This document shows positions 1 to 8,547 of a stretch of 46,781 nucleotides of DNA, piece after piece. The stretch is from positions 1-46,781 of the forward strand of contig JAEWCQ010000019.1 in NCBI GenBank assembly GCA_023390555.1. Reading direction: 5' to 3'. The notes beneath the pieces are model-generated. The model was given only the letters and a program-made list of their open reading frames with translations, ran no database searches and was not told the origin of the DNA. Numbering within the stretch: the first letter of the stretch is position 1; each line of letters starts with the position of its first letter. The stretch comes from Bacillota bacterium. GTDB lineage: Bacteria; Bacillota; Clostridia; Lachnospirales; Lachnospiraceae. The translations under genes and the position numbers were made by a program.

Positions 1-1100
1 ATCTGCCGGAAAGTAAGACCGACAACCGGATTTTGAAAGTATGCCTTGGCATCCGCAAGGACAATCCGGATAAGTCCGTCATTCTGGTGACCAAAGATAT
101 CCTGCTGCGAATTAAGGCACAGATGCTCGGACTTGTGGCACAGGACTATACGAAGGATCAGGCACCGGAGGAGCGCAGCCAGTATACCGGAAGAATTGAA
201 GTCTATGCGGAAGAGGAACACTTTAAGGAGTTCAAGAAAAAAGGAATCCGGCCGGAGCATATCTACCTTGCCGATGAGGACGGAAAGCGGGTTGGAGTAA
301 CGCTGGAGCAAAATGAATTTGTTGTCTTAAAATCTGACCAGTCCGTAAAAAAGACGCAGCTCGGTCGTTTTGACGGAGAAAAGGTCGTTCCGCTGCTTTA
401 CCGGAAAAGCAAGCCCTATGGCGTGAGTCCGAGAAATGTGGGCCAGTATTTTTTGCAGGAGGCATTGATGAGCGATCCCGAAGAAGTGCCGCTTGTAATT
501 GTAAAAGGTATGGCCGGAACAGCAAAGACCTTTTATTCCATCGCCGTCGGTCTGGAGAAAGTATACAATGCGACACATACGGAATACCGGAAGATTTTAA
601 TCACCAGACCCAATGTTCAGTTTGATAACGACATCGGATTTCTTCCGGGAACGGAGCAGGAGAAAATTTCACCGCTTATGCGCCCGGTCATAGATAATTT
701 AGAGCAGTTGATCGATTCGGATGAAAAAGAACGTTATAAAGATGAACAGGAACTGCGTGGGAAAATCGAGGAGCTTTTTGAAAGAGGCGTGATCGTGGCA
801 GAGGCTATGAATTATATCCGTGGCCGCTCCTTTGTTCAGACCTATCTGATTATTGATGAAGCGCAGAATATGACACCCAAGCAGGTCATTGGGATCATCA
901 CAAGAGCAGGAAAGGGAACCAAAGTGATTCTGCTCGGAGACCCGAAGCAGATTGACAATCCCTATCTGGATGAAAAGACAAACGGATTGAGTTATGCGTC
1001 AGAGCGGATGAAGGGCAGTCCCCTGTGCTGTCAGATCACACTGTCCGGTGAGGAGTGTGAGCGGTCAGAGCTCGCAATGGATGCCATAAATCGGATGTAG
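1..1100 (+). CDS. PIN-PhoH family ATPase (5' partial)
   Basis: The reading frame is open to the left edge, so the start lies outside the window; the first complete codon is at base 3. The first visible residues (LPESKTDNRIL) resemble the end of a PIN nuclease domain, followed by a PhoH-type P-loop ATPase. Walker A is seen as KGMAGTAKT around base 515 and Walker B as LIIDEAQNM around base 850, with GDPKQID close to the end, as in the PhoH/YlaK family. Family knowledge: PIN-PhoH proteins are cytoplasmic RNA-acting ATPase/nuclease proteins. The exact substrate is unknown. An HD-domain gene follows after 17 bases and is probably co-transcribed. The family call is firm; the cellular role is not. 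Confidence 0.9.
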   Translation, partial: LPESKTDNRILKVCLGIRKDNPDKSVILVTKDILLRIKAQMLGLVAQDYTKDQAPEERSQYTGRIEVYAEEEHFKEFKKKGIRPEHIYLADEDGKRVGVTLEQNEFVVLKSDQSVKKTQLGRFDGEKVVPLLYRKSKPYGVSPRNVGQYFLQEALMSDPEEVPLVIVKGMAGTAKTFYSIAVGLEKVYNATHTEYRKILITRPNVQFDNDIGFLPGTEQEKISPLMRPVIDNLEQLIDSDEKERYKDEQELRGKIEELFERGVIVAEAMNYIRGRSFVQTYLIIDEAQNMTPKQVIGIITRAGKGTKVILLGDPKQIDNPYLDEKTNGLSYASERMKGSPLCCQITLSGEECERSELAMDAINRM

Positions 1101-1117
1101 AGAAAGTGGGAGTGAAA

Positions 1118-1780
1118 ATGAATATCACCTATAAAAAAATAATTGAAAATGAAGAAATCAACGCATATTTAGATATGGGAAATCAGGTGCTTGGCGTGCT
1201 GGGTTATACCGATCATTCCAGGAAACATGCCATCATTGTAGCAGAAAATGCGGCGAAAATATTGAGAAAACTGGGTTATTCCAAACGGGAAATCGAGTTG
1301 GCGAGAATCGCAGGTTTCCTGCACGACATCGGAAATTCTGTCAATCGTCACGATCATGCGCACAGCGGCGCAATTATGGCTTTTCAGATTTTACGAGGAC
1401 TTGGGATGAACGCAGAAGATATTGCATTGATTGTATCTGCCATCGGTAATCACGATGAGGCAACGGGCGGCGCAGTAAATCCGATTTCCGCAGCTATCAT
1501 TCTCGCAGATAAATCAGATGTGCGTAGAAATCGGGTCAGAAACAAAGAAATATCGACATTTGACAAGCATGACCGTGTCAATTATGCGGTACTTTCCTCC
1601 AGACTCACGACAAATGTAGAAAAGAAAGTCCTTCATCTGGATATTGAACTCGACGAAAACAGCTGCTCCGTACTGGATTATTTTGAGATTTTTCTGGAGA
1701 GAATGTTGATGTGCAGACGCGCGTCGGAGCTTTTGGGGATGCAGTTTAAATTTACCGTAAATGGAAATAAGGTCCTGTAG
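1118..1780 (+). CDS. HD-domain phosphohydrolase
   Basis: A protein of about 220 residues with the metal-binding HD pattern: His in TDHSRKHA, the pair in FLHDIGN, His residues in RHDHAHSG, His-Asp in GNHDEAT and a late Asp in LADKSD. HD proteins cleave phosphoester bonds in nucleotides, cyclic dinucleotides or related molecules; the substrate cannot be read from the sequence. The ATG at 1118 is preferred over the in-frame GTG codons at 1106 and 1112 because GGGAGTGA sits just before it at 1108-1115. It follows the PhoH-type gene closely, suggesting one transcript. No transmembrane or extra sensory domain is visible. Confidence 0.85.
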   Translation: MNITYKKIIENEEINAYLDMGNQVLGVLGYTDHSRKHAIIVAENAAKILRKLGYSKREIELARIAGFLHDIGNSVNRHDHAHSGAIMAFQILRGLGMNAEDIALIVSAIGNHDEATGGAVNPISAAIILADKSDVRRNRVRNKEISTFDKHDRVNYAVLSSRLTTNVEKKVLHLDIELDENSCSVLDYFEIFLERMLMCRRASELLGMQFKFTVNGNKVL

Positions 1781-1810
1781 AGGAAGTTTGACCATATGAT
1801 CAAAATCATG

Positions 1811-1839
1811 TTGACGAAAGACAAAAAGCATTCTATAAT
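1811..1839 (+). promoter_or_regulatory. Predicted sigma-A promoter of guanine deaminase gene
   Basis: TTGACG at 1811-1816 and a perfect TATAAT at 1834-1839 are separated by 17 bases. Transcription should start near 1846. It lies 30 bases after the HD gene stop and points to the deaminase gene. Confidence 0.8.
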
Positions 1840-1863
1840 GAACAAAAAAGAAGAGATTTTGGC

Positions 1864-1900
1864 AAAGATGCATGATGAAGAGTCATTCATCTTTTTTTTT
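1864..1900 (+). terminator. Promoter-proximal intrinsic terminator (possible attenuator)
   Basis: The stem AAAGATG-C-ATGA pairs with TCAT-T-CATCTTT around a 7-base loop (one mismatch) and runs into nine T residues. The left arm begins only about 18 nt after the predicted start of the promoter at 1811-1839, so it could attenuate guanine deaminase transcription. It may also terminate read-through from the upstream HD gene. About 85 bases with no further feature separate it from the deaminase ribosome site. Confidence 0.75.
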
Positions 1901-1986
1901 ATTCTAATTAGGAAAGACCCTGTTAGATTAACGTAGGAAAAACTTACATTTTGGTTCGATATTAAGATAAGAGGAGGCTGGTTCAA

Positions 1987-3258
1987 ATAAAAGAAAAATT
2001 TATATTAAAAGGAAATATCATACATGCGCTGGAAGATAAGTCGCTGGAAATCGTGGAACAGGGGTATCTCGTCTGCAAAAACGGAAAGTCAGAAGGTGTT
2101 TTCAGAGAGCTTCCGGAAAAATACCACAGCTATCCATGTAAAGATTATCGGGACAGTCTGATTATACCGGGAATGGTCGATCTGCATGTGCATGCCCCGC
2201 AATACCTGTACCGCGGCACGAAAATGGATCTGGAACTGCTGGACTGGCTGGAGCAGAACACGTTTCCGGAGGAAGCGAAGTTTCAGGATATCTGGTATGC
2301 AAAAAAAGCGTATAGACTTTTTGTAGATGACCTGAAAAAGGGCTTTACAACAAGGGCCTGTATTTTCGCAACCCTGCATCGACCGGCTACGCTTGCGTTG
2401 ATGAAATTATTGGAGGATTCGGGTCTGCACTGTTATGTCGGACTTGTCAATATGAACCGCAACTCTCCGGAATACCTGTGTGAGCAGAGTGTAGAGCAGG
2501 CAATCCGGGATACCCGCAAATGGATTGAAGCCGCAAACAAGAATTTCAGGAATGTTAAGCCTGTTATTACCCCGCGGTTTGTGCCTTCCTGCAGTGACCG
2601 GCTGCTGCTGGAATTGGGAAAATTGCAGCGGGAGTTCCATCTTCCTGTACAATCCCATCTGTCTGAAAATCAATCGGAAATTGCCTGGGTCCACGAACTG
2701 AGTCCAAAAGCAAGGTTTTATGGAGATGCCTACGATATGTTCGGGCTTTTCGGCGGAGATCACAAAGCTATCATGGCACATTGTGTTTACAGTTCCGAAG
2801 AGGAAATTGCATTAATGGAGAAAAACAGAGTATTTATCGCACATTGTCCGGAATCCAATCTGAATCTCGCTTCCGGCATTGCACCGGTCAGAAGCTATCT
2901 GGAAGGGAATCTCAACGTCGGGCTTGGAACGGATGTGGCAGGCGGCACATCACTTTCCATGTTAAAAGCAATACAGCACACCATTCAGGTCTCAAAGCTG
3001 TACTGGAGGCTGGTGGATTCCTCCAAAAAGCCGCTTACAGTGGAAGAAGCATTTTATCTGGCAACACGGGGCGGCGGTGCCTTCTTCGGAAAAGTCGGAA
3101 GCTTTCAGAAGGGGTATGAATTTGACGCAGTCGTAGTTGATGTGAAAAAAAATACCTCCATAAAGAACTTTACATTAAGGGACCAGCTGGAACGATTGAT
3201 TTATCTGCCGGAAGAGCATCGTATCCTCGAAAAGTATACGGCCGGCAAAAAAATTTGA
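1987..3258 (+). CDS. guaD: Guanine deaminase
   Basis: A metal-dependent amidohydrolase converting guanine to xanthine and ammonia. Motifs include DLHVHAPQYLYRG near the N terminus, QSHLSENQSEI, MAHCVYSS and GLGTDVAGGTSLSM near the C terminus, the usual zinc-ligand and active-site order of this family. The N-terminal part EKFILKGNIIHALEDKSL is homologous to other clostridial guanine deaminases, so the GTG at 2053 is too late. The only position correctly spaced (9 nt) from GAGGAGG at 1971-1977 is an ATA codon at 1987; no ATG, GTG or TTG exists in frame between the ribosome site and 2053. This gives 423 residues. It is preceded by its own promoter and terminator hairpin. The gene feeds xanthine into the molybdenum hydroxylase pathway encoded downstream. 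Confidence 0.9.
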   Translation: MKEKFILKGNIIHALEDKSLEIVEQGYLVCKNGKSEGVFRELPEKYHSYPCKDYRDSLIIPGMVDLHVHAPQYLYRGTKMDLELLDWLEQNTFPEEAKFQDIWYAKKAYRLFVDDLKKGFTTRACIFATLHRPATLALMKLLEDSGLHCYVGLVNMNRNSPEYLCEQSVEQAIRDTRKWIEAANKNFRNVKPVITPRFVPSCSDRLLLELGKLQREFHLPVQSHLSENQSEIAWVHELSPKARFYGDAYDMFGLFGGDHKAIMAHCVYSSEEEIALMEKNRVFIAHCPESNLNLASGIAPVRSYLEGNLNVGLGTDVAGGTSLSMLKAIQHTIQVSKLYWRLVDSSKKPLTVEEAFYLATRGGGAFFGKVGSFQKGYEFDAVVVDVKKNTSIKNFTLRDQLERLIYLPEEHRILEKYTAGKKI

Positions 3259-3274
3259 TTGGTCAATCAAATTT
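3251..3274. promoter_or_regulatory. Palindromic operator, probable TetR-family site
   Basis: A perfect inverted repeat with 11-bp arms AAATTTGATTG and CAATCAAATTT around a GT centre. It overlaps the guanine deaminase stop codon and ends 3 bases before the -35 box of the transporter operon. A near copy lies at 13773-13790. The TetR-family gene at 8548-9135 is the obvious candidate binder; that link is inferred. Confidence 0.7.
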
Positions 3275-3277
3275 TCA

Positions 3278-3305
3278 TTGACATTGAAGCAATCTGTGCT
3301 ATAAT
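3278..3305 (+). promoter_or_regulatory. Strong sigma-A promoter of transporter/Moco operon
   Basis: Consensus TTGACA (3278-3283) and TATAAT (3300-3305) with a 16-bp spacer, directly downstream of the palindromic operator. Predicted start of transcription near 3312. Confidence 0.85.
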
Positions 3306-3327
3306 CAAGCATATCAATTATGGCAAC

Positions 3328-3371
3328 AAGGGAGTTGTTTGTACATTGCGTGCATTCGACTCCCTTTTTTT
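3328..3371 (+). terminator. Promoter-proximal intrinsic terminator (possible attenuator)
   Basis: AAGGGAGTTG (3328-3337) pairs with CGACTCCCTT (3357-3366, one G-U) around a 19-base loop and is followed by a run of seven T ending at 3371. The stem begins about 16 nt after the predicted transcript start, so the leader is too short for a classical aptamer. A small competing hairpin, AACAA-GGGAG-TTGTT, overlaps the left arm. The gene start is 80 bases further on. Confidence 0.75.
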
Positions 3372-3453
3372 GCATGAAAAACTCTTGTACTTACTTATAT
3401 CAGATGCTTTACATAGCCGGATATGAGAACAAATTTTTTAGGAGGAAAAATTT

Positions 3454-4773
3454 ATGAAAAAAGTTCTAAGCGCATTATTAGTAATGGGCATGACAGTTTC
3501 TCTGCTTGCAGGATGCGGAACAGAGAAAAAAGAATCAGGAGCTTCCGGAAATTCCGAAGCAGCCTCAGCAACAGAGGCCGCAGAGAGCGCAACAGATGCG
3601 AAAATCGGTGTGATCCTTGTCGGTGATGAGACAGAAGGTTATACCAAAGCGCACATTGACGGCATCGAGGAGGCCGCAGATTCTCTTGGAATTTCAGCAG
3701 ACAATATTATCTGGAAATACAGTGTTCCGGAGTCAGACGACTGCTTTACGGCAGCAGAAGAGCTTGTGGCAAACGGATGTACTTTAATTATTTCAAACAG
3801 TTATGGACATCAGGATTATATGGCGGAAGCAGCAGAGGAATATCCGGATGTAGATTTTGTGGCTATGACAGGTGATTATGCAGCAATCTCCGGTCTGGAC
3901 AATTTTTACAATGCATTTACAGACGTATATGAAGCTCGTTACGTATCCGGTGTCGTAGCCGGCATGAAGATTGCTGAGTTAGTAAAAGACGGCAAAGTGC
4001 CGGATAGCGGATACGATGCAGATGGTAATGTGAAAATTGGCTATGTAGGTGCATATCCGTATGCAGAAGTTGTTTCCGGATATACGGCATTCTTCCTTGG
4101 AATTAAATCCGTGTACCCACAGGTATCCATGGAAGTTTCCTATACCAATTCCTGGTTTGATATTGAAGCAGAAGGTGCGGCAGCAGAATCCTTAATGGCA
4201 GACGGCTGTGTGGTCATCGGACAGCATGCTGATTCAACCGGTGCACCAACTGCAGTTGAGACCGCACAGGATAAAAACGGAAGCGTCGCTTATTCGGTAG
4301 GCTACAACATCGATATGCTGGACGTTGCTCCGAAAGCAGCATTAACAAGTGCTACCAATGTCTGGTCTGTATACTATACCGAATTATTCAAAGCGTTCAT
4401 TAATGGAGATGAGATTCCACAGGATTGGTCAGAGGGATATGATGACGGTTCTGTAGCGATTACAGCGCTTGGTGATTCCTGTGCAGAAGGAACAGCCGAT
4501 AAAGTTGCAGAGGTTGAAGCTGCATTAAAGGCTGGCACCTTACATGTATTTGATACATCTACCTTTACCGTTGAAGGAAAAACAGTTACAACTGCTCCGG
4601 TTGATCTGTCTTACTATGATTACTCAACAGGAGATGCTGTGCTGGTACATCAGGGTGATACCGTAGAAGCGATCGCAACCGATGATAACGGAGTTTCTTA
4701 CTTCGATGAATCGGATTTCCGTGCAGCTCCATACTTCTCATTAAGAATCGACGGAATTACCGAATTACAGTAA
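3454..4773 (+). CDS. BMP-family nucleoside/purine-binding lipoprotein (ABC transporter)
   Basis: An extracellular substrate-binding lipoprotein of 439 residues. The N terminus has a lipobox ending LLAGCG, with the Cys at about residue 21, then a Ser/Ala/Glu-rich linker. The body resembles the BMP/PnrA family: IGVILVGDETEGYTKAHIDGIEEA, ISNSYGHQDY, and conserved segments of the two-lobed fold such as KIGYVGAYPYAEVVSGYTAFFLGI and CVVIGQHADSTGA. Family members bind nucleosides or related purines. A strong AGGAGG precedes the ATG. The following ATPase and permease genes are matching partners, and placement beside guanine deaminase and xanthine-dehydrogenase genes suggests a purine base, nucleoside or urate as cargo. 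The exact ligand is not readable. Confidence 0.88.
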   Translation: MKKVLSALLVMGMTVSLLAGCGTEKKESGASGNSEAASATEAAESATDAKIGVILVGDETEGYTKAHIDGIEEAADSLGISADNIIWKYSVPESDDCFTAAEELVANGCTLIISNSYGHQDYMAEAAEEYPDVDFVAMTGDYAAISGLDNFYNAFTDVYEARYVSGVVAGMKIAELVKDGKVPDSGYDADGNVKIGYVGAYPYAEVVSGYTAFFLGIKSVYPQVSMEVSYTNSWFDIEAEGAAAESLMADGCVVIGQHADSTGAPTAVETAQDKNGSVAYSVGYNIDMLDVAPKAALTSATNVWSVYYTELFKAFINGDEIPQDWSEGYDDGSVAITALGDSCAEGTADKVAEVEAALKAGTLHVFDTSTFTVEGKTVTTAPVDLSYYDYSTGDAVLVHQGDTVEAIATDDNGVSYFDESDFRAAPYFSLRIDGITELQ

Positions 4774-4794
4774 TTCTTGATTACAGTATGCCGG

Positions 4795-4829
4795 AAAGGG
4801 AAGCTGCATGGGCGGCTTCCCTTTATTTT
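4795..4829 (+). terminator. Intercistronic hairpin / weak terminator
   Basis: A perfect 10-bp stem, AAAGGGAAGC with GCTTCCCTTT, loop of 10, followed by the interrupted T-tract ATTTTA. It lies just after the binding-protein gene. A partial terminator here would give more lipoprotein than ATPase and permease, a common arrangement. Confidence 0.6.
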
Positions 4830-4840
4830 AAAGATGTCAT

Positions 4841-4895
4841 ACAGGATAAACGTATCTATTGGAACACGTAATTGCAGTGGATACGTTTATCCTGT
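4841..4895. repeat. Long perfect inverted repeat between transporter genes
   Basis: Arms ACAGGATAAACGTATC (4841-4856) and GATACGTTTATCCTGT (4880-4895) are perfect 16-bp reverse complements with a 23-base loop. No T-tract follows, so it is not a typical terminator. It directly follows the hairpin at 4795-4829 and precedes the ATPase gene by 34 bases. It may be an RNA-stability or processing hairpin, a protein-binding site, or a small dispersed palindromic element. Confidence 0.75.
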
Positions 4896-4929
4896 GAAAG
4901 AGAGCGGAAAGGAAAGAGAGTGAAGAGAC

Positions 4930-6471
4930 GTGGAACAGACAGTTGCAATTCAGATGAAAAATATAACAAAGAGATTCGGTTCTGCTGTAGCAAATCAAAA
5001 TGTTGATTTAGATGTTCAATATGGAGAGGTTCTGTCGTTATTAGGTGAGAATGGCAGCGGCAAAACGACTTTAATGAATATGCTTTCCGGGATTTATTTT
5101 CCGGATGAAGGAGAGATTTATGTCGGCGGCAAGCCGGTACTGATTCGTTCTCCGCGTGACGCATTTGAGCTCGGAATCGGAATGGTTCATCAGCATTTTA
5201 AACTGGTGGATGTTTTTACCGCATTGGAAAATGTGGTACTGGGCCTGAAAGAAAAAAAGAGCCTGAAGGAAGTTTCGGAAAAAATTGAAAAGATCTGCGG
5301 TAAGTATGGATTTGAAGTAAATCTGAACCAAAAGGTCTTTGAGATGTCGATTGCACAGAAGCAGACGCTGGAGATTGTAAAAGTATTATACCGCGGTGCC
5401 GAAGTATTGATTCTGGATGAACCTACGGCTGTCTTAACACCGCAGGAAACAGAGAAGCTGTTTAAAGTCTTACGAAACATGAAAAAAGACGGTAAATCAA
5501 TCATAATCATTACACATAAGCTGCATGAAGTTCTCAGTGTTTCTGACCGTGTCTCGATTCTGAGAAAAGGCGAGTACATAGGAACCGTGCCTACGGCAAA
5601 CGCAAGTGAGCAGTCACTGACAGAGATGATGGTCGGGAAAAAGGTAGAGCTCAATATCGAACGTCCGAAACCGCAGAATCCGGTGGAACGTCTCTGCGTG
5701 AAGAATCTTTCCTGTGTCAATGAAGAGGGTGTTAAGATTCTGGATGACATTTCCTTTACCGCAAAAGGCGGAGAAATCCTTGGTATTGCAGGTATTTCCG
5801 GCTGCGGACAGAAGGAACTTCTGGAGGCAATCGCGGGACTGCAGGACGTATCCAAAGGCAGCAGTGTTATCTATACATCACCGGAAAACAGTGAGGTGAT
5901 GGAACTGGTCGGTATGCCGCCGAAACAGATCAAAAAACTGGGGATCGCGTTGTCCTTTGTTCCGGAAGATCGTCTGGGCATGGGACTCGTCAGTTCCATG
6001 GGCATGACAGGCAATATGCTGCTTCGAAGCTACGCGGATGGAAACGCTTTCATAAGTACGAAGAAGGCTGCAAAAGAGCAGGCGTTAAAGATTAAGGATC
6101 GGCTAAAGGTCGTAACACCGAGCATCAATACGCCGGTCAGACGGCTTTCCGGCGGGAATGTGCAGAAAGTGCTGGTCGGAAGGGAAATAGCAAGTGATCC
6201 GGCCGTTTTGATGACGGCATATGCAGTCCGCGGGCTGGATATCCACACGTCCTATACCATCTATCATCTGCTGAATGAGCAGAAGAAGAAGGGAACGGCA
6301 GTCATTTATGTCGGAGAGGATCTCGATGTTTTACTGGAACTGTCGGATCGGATCATGGTGCTGTGCGGCGGAAGGATGAACGGAATGTTAGATGCAAGAA
6401 CAACCACAAAAGAAGAAGTAGGTTTACTTATGACGAAAATACAGCAGGATGGAGGTGCCGATCATGAATAA
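4930..6471 (+). CDS. Nucleoside-type ABC transporter, double ATPase subunit
   Basis: A 513-residue cytoplasmic protein with two ABC ATPase domains in tandem. Domain 1 has Walker A GENGSGKTT at about residue 40 and Walker B LILDEPTAVLTPQE. Domain 2 has the degenerate P-loop GISGCGQKE, the segment VPEDRLGMG, and signature LSGGNVQKV, with MTAYAVRGLD at the Walker B position. This pattern is characteristic of the ATPase paired with BMP-family binding proteins and RbsA-like sugar systems. The start is a GTG at 4930. The C-terminal end overlaps the first permease gene by 8 bases, so translation is probably coupled. It energises uptake by the neighbouring lipoprotein and permeases. Confidence 0.9.
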   Translation: MEQTVAIQMKNITKRFGSAVANQNVDLDVQYGEVLSLLGENGSGKTTLMNMLSGIYFPDEGEIYVGGKPVLIRSPRDAFELGIGMVHQHFKLVDVFTALENVVLGLKEKKSLKEVSEKIEKICGKYGFEVNLNQKVFEMSIAQKQTLEIVKVLYRGAEVLILDEPTAVLTPQETEKLFKVLRNMKKDGKSIIIITHKLHEVLSVSDRVSILRKGEYIGTVPTANASEQSLTEMMVGKKVELNIERPKPQNPVERLCVKNLSCVNEEGVKILDDISFTAKGGEILGIAGISGCGQKELLEAIAGLQDVSKGSSVIYTSPENSEVMELVGMPPKQIKKLGIALSFVPEDRLGMGLVSSMGMTGNMLLRSYADGNAFISTKKAAKEQALKIKDRLKVVTPSINTPVRRLSGGNVQKVLVGREIASDPAVLMTAYAVRGLDIHTSYTIYHLLNEQKKKGTAVIYVGEDLDVLLELSDRIMVLCGGRMNGMLDARTTTKEEVGLLMTKIQQDGGADHE

Positions 6472-7555
6472 AAAACAGCCTTTTGTCCGCGTCGTAAAAA
6501 GAGACGGAATCGAAAAATGGAAGAGCTGGATGATTCGTGCCGGAGCAGTGATCCTTGCACTGATCGCTGTGGCGTTATTTACATTTCTGGTCATCGGTAC
6601 AAATCCCGGTCAGGTATATGTACTAATGTGGGAAGGTGCATTTGGCAATCAGATTTATCTGCGTGATACCATATTTTTTACGGCAAAACTGCTGATTATC
6701 GCAGTTGCCCTGGCACCGGCGTTTAAGATGCGTTTCTGGAATATCGGTGCGGAGGGTCAGGTACTTGCAGGAGCTCTTGCAACAGCAGTGGTTATGGTTT
6801 ACTGCGGCAAGCTCCCGGCGCCGTTGTTATATTTGATTATGTTTCTCTCGGCAGTTGCACTTGGTGCAATCTGGGGATTGATTCCGGCAATCTTTAAGGC
6901 AAAGTGGAATGTCAACGAGACTTTGTTCACGTTAATGATGAATTATGTGGCAATTCAGCTTGTCGACTATTACTATAACAGATGGAGAGGCAGTGCATCT
7001 GCGCTCGGTAAATTAAACAAAGGTACCAAGGCCGGTTACCTGCCGGAGCTTTTTGGCAGTGACAATGCACTGATGCTTTTGGTTGTAGGCGCGCTGACCA
7101 TACTGATGTATCTGTACTTAAGCAGAACAAAACAGGGCTATGAGATAGCGGTTGTCGGGGAATCTGAGAATACGGCAAAATATGCGGGCATGGATGTAAA
7201 ACGTGTCATTATACGTACGATGATTATTTCCGGTGCGGTCTGCGGTATCTGCGGTTTTATGACTGTTTCGGGACAGGATCACTCGATTTCCTCCTCCACG
7301 GCAGGCGGTTATGGATTTACGGCAATCATTGTGGCATGGCTCGCGAAATTCAATACACTCTTTATGGTAATTATTTCCCTGTTCATCGTATTTTTGGAAA
7401 AAGGAACAAATCATATAACCGATACGTATGCGGGCTTTGACGACAGTGCATCCAAGATTGTCGTAGGTATCATGTTATTCTTTGTAATTGGCAGTGAATT
7501 CTTTATTAATTACAGACTCTGCTTCCGCAAGTCAGACGAAAAGGAGGGGAACTGA
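6464..7555 (+). CDS. Nucleoside/purine ABC transporter permease 1
   Basis: An integral membrane protein of 363 residues with multiple hydrophobic segments, including a first helix AGAVILALIAVALFTFLVIG and the family motif FWNIGAEGQVLAGALA. It belongs to the branched-chain/ribose-type permease superfamily found with BMP proteins. The ATG at 6464 is chosen because GGAGGT lies just upstream at 6450-6455, inside the end of the ATPase gene. It pairs with the second permease that begins 1 base after this gene's stop codon. Together they should form the membrane channel for purine uptake. Confidence 0.88.
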   Translation: MNKKQPFVRVVKRDGIEKWKSWMIRAGAVILALIAVALFTFLVIGTNPGQVYVLMWEGAFGNQIYLRDTIFFTAKLLIIAVALAPAFKMRFWNIGAEGQVLAGALATAVVMVYCGKLPAPLLYLIMFLSAVALGAIWGLIPAIFKAKWNVNETLFTLMMNYVAIQLVDYYYNRWRGSASALGKLNKGTKAGYLPELFGSDNALMLLVVGALTILMYLYLSRTKQGYEIAVVGESENTAKYAGMDVKRVIIRTMIISGAVCGICGFMTVSGQDHSISSSTAGGYGFTAIIVAWLAKFNTLFMVIISLFIVFLEKGTNHITDTYAGFDDSASKIVVGIMLFFVIGSEFFINYRLCFRKSDEKEGN

Positions 7556-7556
7556 T

Positions 7557-8546
7557 ATGGCAAGTTTAATTGCATGGATTTTACGTGCCGTCGTATTTGG
7601 AACGGTTGTATTATACGGTGCGGTCGGAGAGACAATCACGGAAAAGGCCGGGCATCTGAACCTGGGAACTCCGGGCATCATGTGTATCGGAGGAGCCTTT
7701 GGTTTTGCCGGAGCCTACGTCTATGAAAACAATGCAGCCAATCCGAATGCAGTGCTCTGTATTTTAATCACCCTTTCGCTTGGATTCGTGTCGGCATTGT
7801 TTGCGGGGCTGATTTATGCATTTTTGACCGTTACCCTTCAGGTAAACCAGAATGTAGTGGGTCTTACCATGACCATTTTTGGTGTTGGGCTTGGTAAATT
7901 TTTTGGTACTTATGTCATTCCAAAAGGAGCGATTACGACAAAAGCATCCTTTGCAAACAGCGTATTCAGTGCGAAAATTCCGGTTCTGAACGAGCTTGGA
8001 TTTGTTGGTCAGGTTGTATTTTCCTATGGATTCATGATGTATCTTGCAATCGCGGTTGCAGCTGTGACCTATTTCTTTATGAAAAAGTCAAGAACCGGTC
8101 TAAATCTCCGGGCCATTGGAGAAAATCCGGCTACCGCAGATGCAGCCGGTATCAATGTCACAAAATATAAATATCTTGCAATCTGTATCGGCTCCGGAAT
8201 TACGGGACTTGGCGGAGTTTATTATGTACTTGACTATAACAGCGCGACCTGGGCAACAGCCGCAGGTGATGCAATTGAAAGTCTGGCCTGGCTGTCCGTG
8301 GCACTTGTTATCTTCATTCGGTGGAATACGTTACACGCCATCTGGGGATCCTACCTCTTTGGACTTTGCTATTGGGCATATGCGTTTGTTCCGAGAATGA
8401 TTGGCATCAGTATCAATACCGATATAGCAGAGATGCTTCCGTATGTGGTCACCATTATTGTATTAATTGTCGGAAGCGTGATGAAGAACAAGGGAAATCA
8501 GGGTCCTGCATACCTTGGTATGTCCTACTTCCGTGAGGAACGCTGA
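7557..8546 (+). CDS. Nucleoside/purine ABC transporter permease 2
   Basis: A 329-residue multi-spanning membrane protein with the family motifs ITEKAGHLNLGTPGIMCIGG and LRAIGENPATADAAGINVTKYKY, as in the second permease of BMP-type nucleoside transporters. The ATG at 7557 follows AGGAGGGG; an upstream in-frame codon at 7488 would add residues encoded within the preceding gene and is rejected. It is followed 1 base after its stop codon by the TetR-type regulator, indicating one transcriptional unit running from the lipoprotein gene onward. Confidence 0.88.
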   Translation: MASLIAWILRAVVFGTVVLYGAVGETITEKAGHLNLGTPGIMCIGGAFGFAGAYVYENNAANPNAVLCILITLSLGFVSALFAGLIYAFLTVTLQVNQNVVGLTMTIFGVGLGKFFGTYVIPKGAITTKASFANSVFSAKIPVLNELGFVGQVVFSYGFMMYLAIAVAAVTYFFMKKSRTGLNLRAIGENPATADAAGINVTKYKYLAICIGSGITGLGGVYYVLDYNSATWATAAGDAIESLAWLSVALVIFIRWNTLHAIWGSYLFGLCYWAYAFVPRMIGISINTDIAEMLPYVVTIIVLIVGSVMKNKGNQGPAYLGMSYFREER

Positions 8547-8547
8547 T

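Noticed and set aside
232..576. Minus-strand frames opposite the PhoH-like gene
   Set aside because: Antisense shadows of a clearly coding region without ribosome sites or family features.
3306..3450. Purine riboswitch in the leader of the transporter operon
   Set aside because: The context invites it, but the expected conserved loop sequences and three-way junction are absent, and the terminator begins only about 16 nt after the predicted start.
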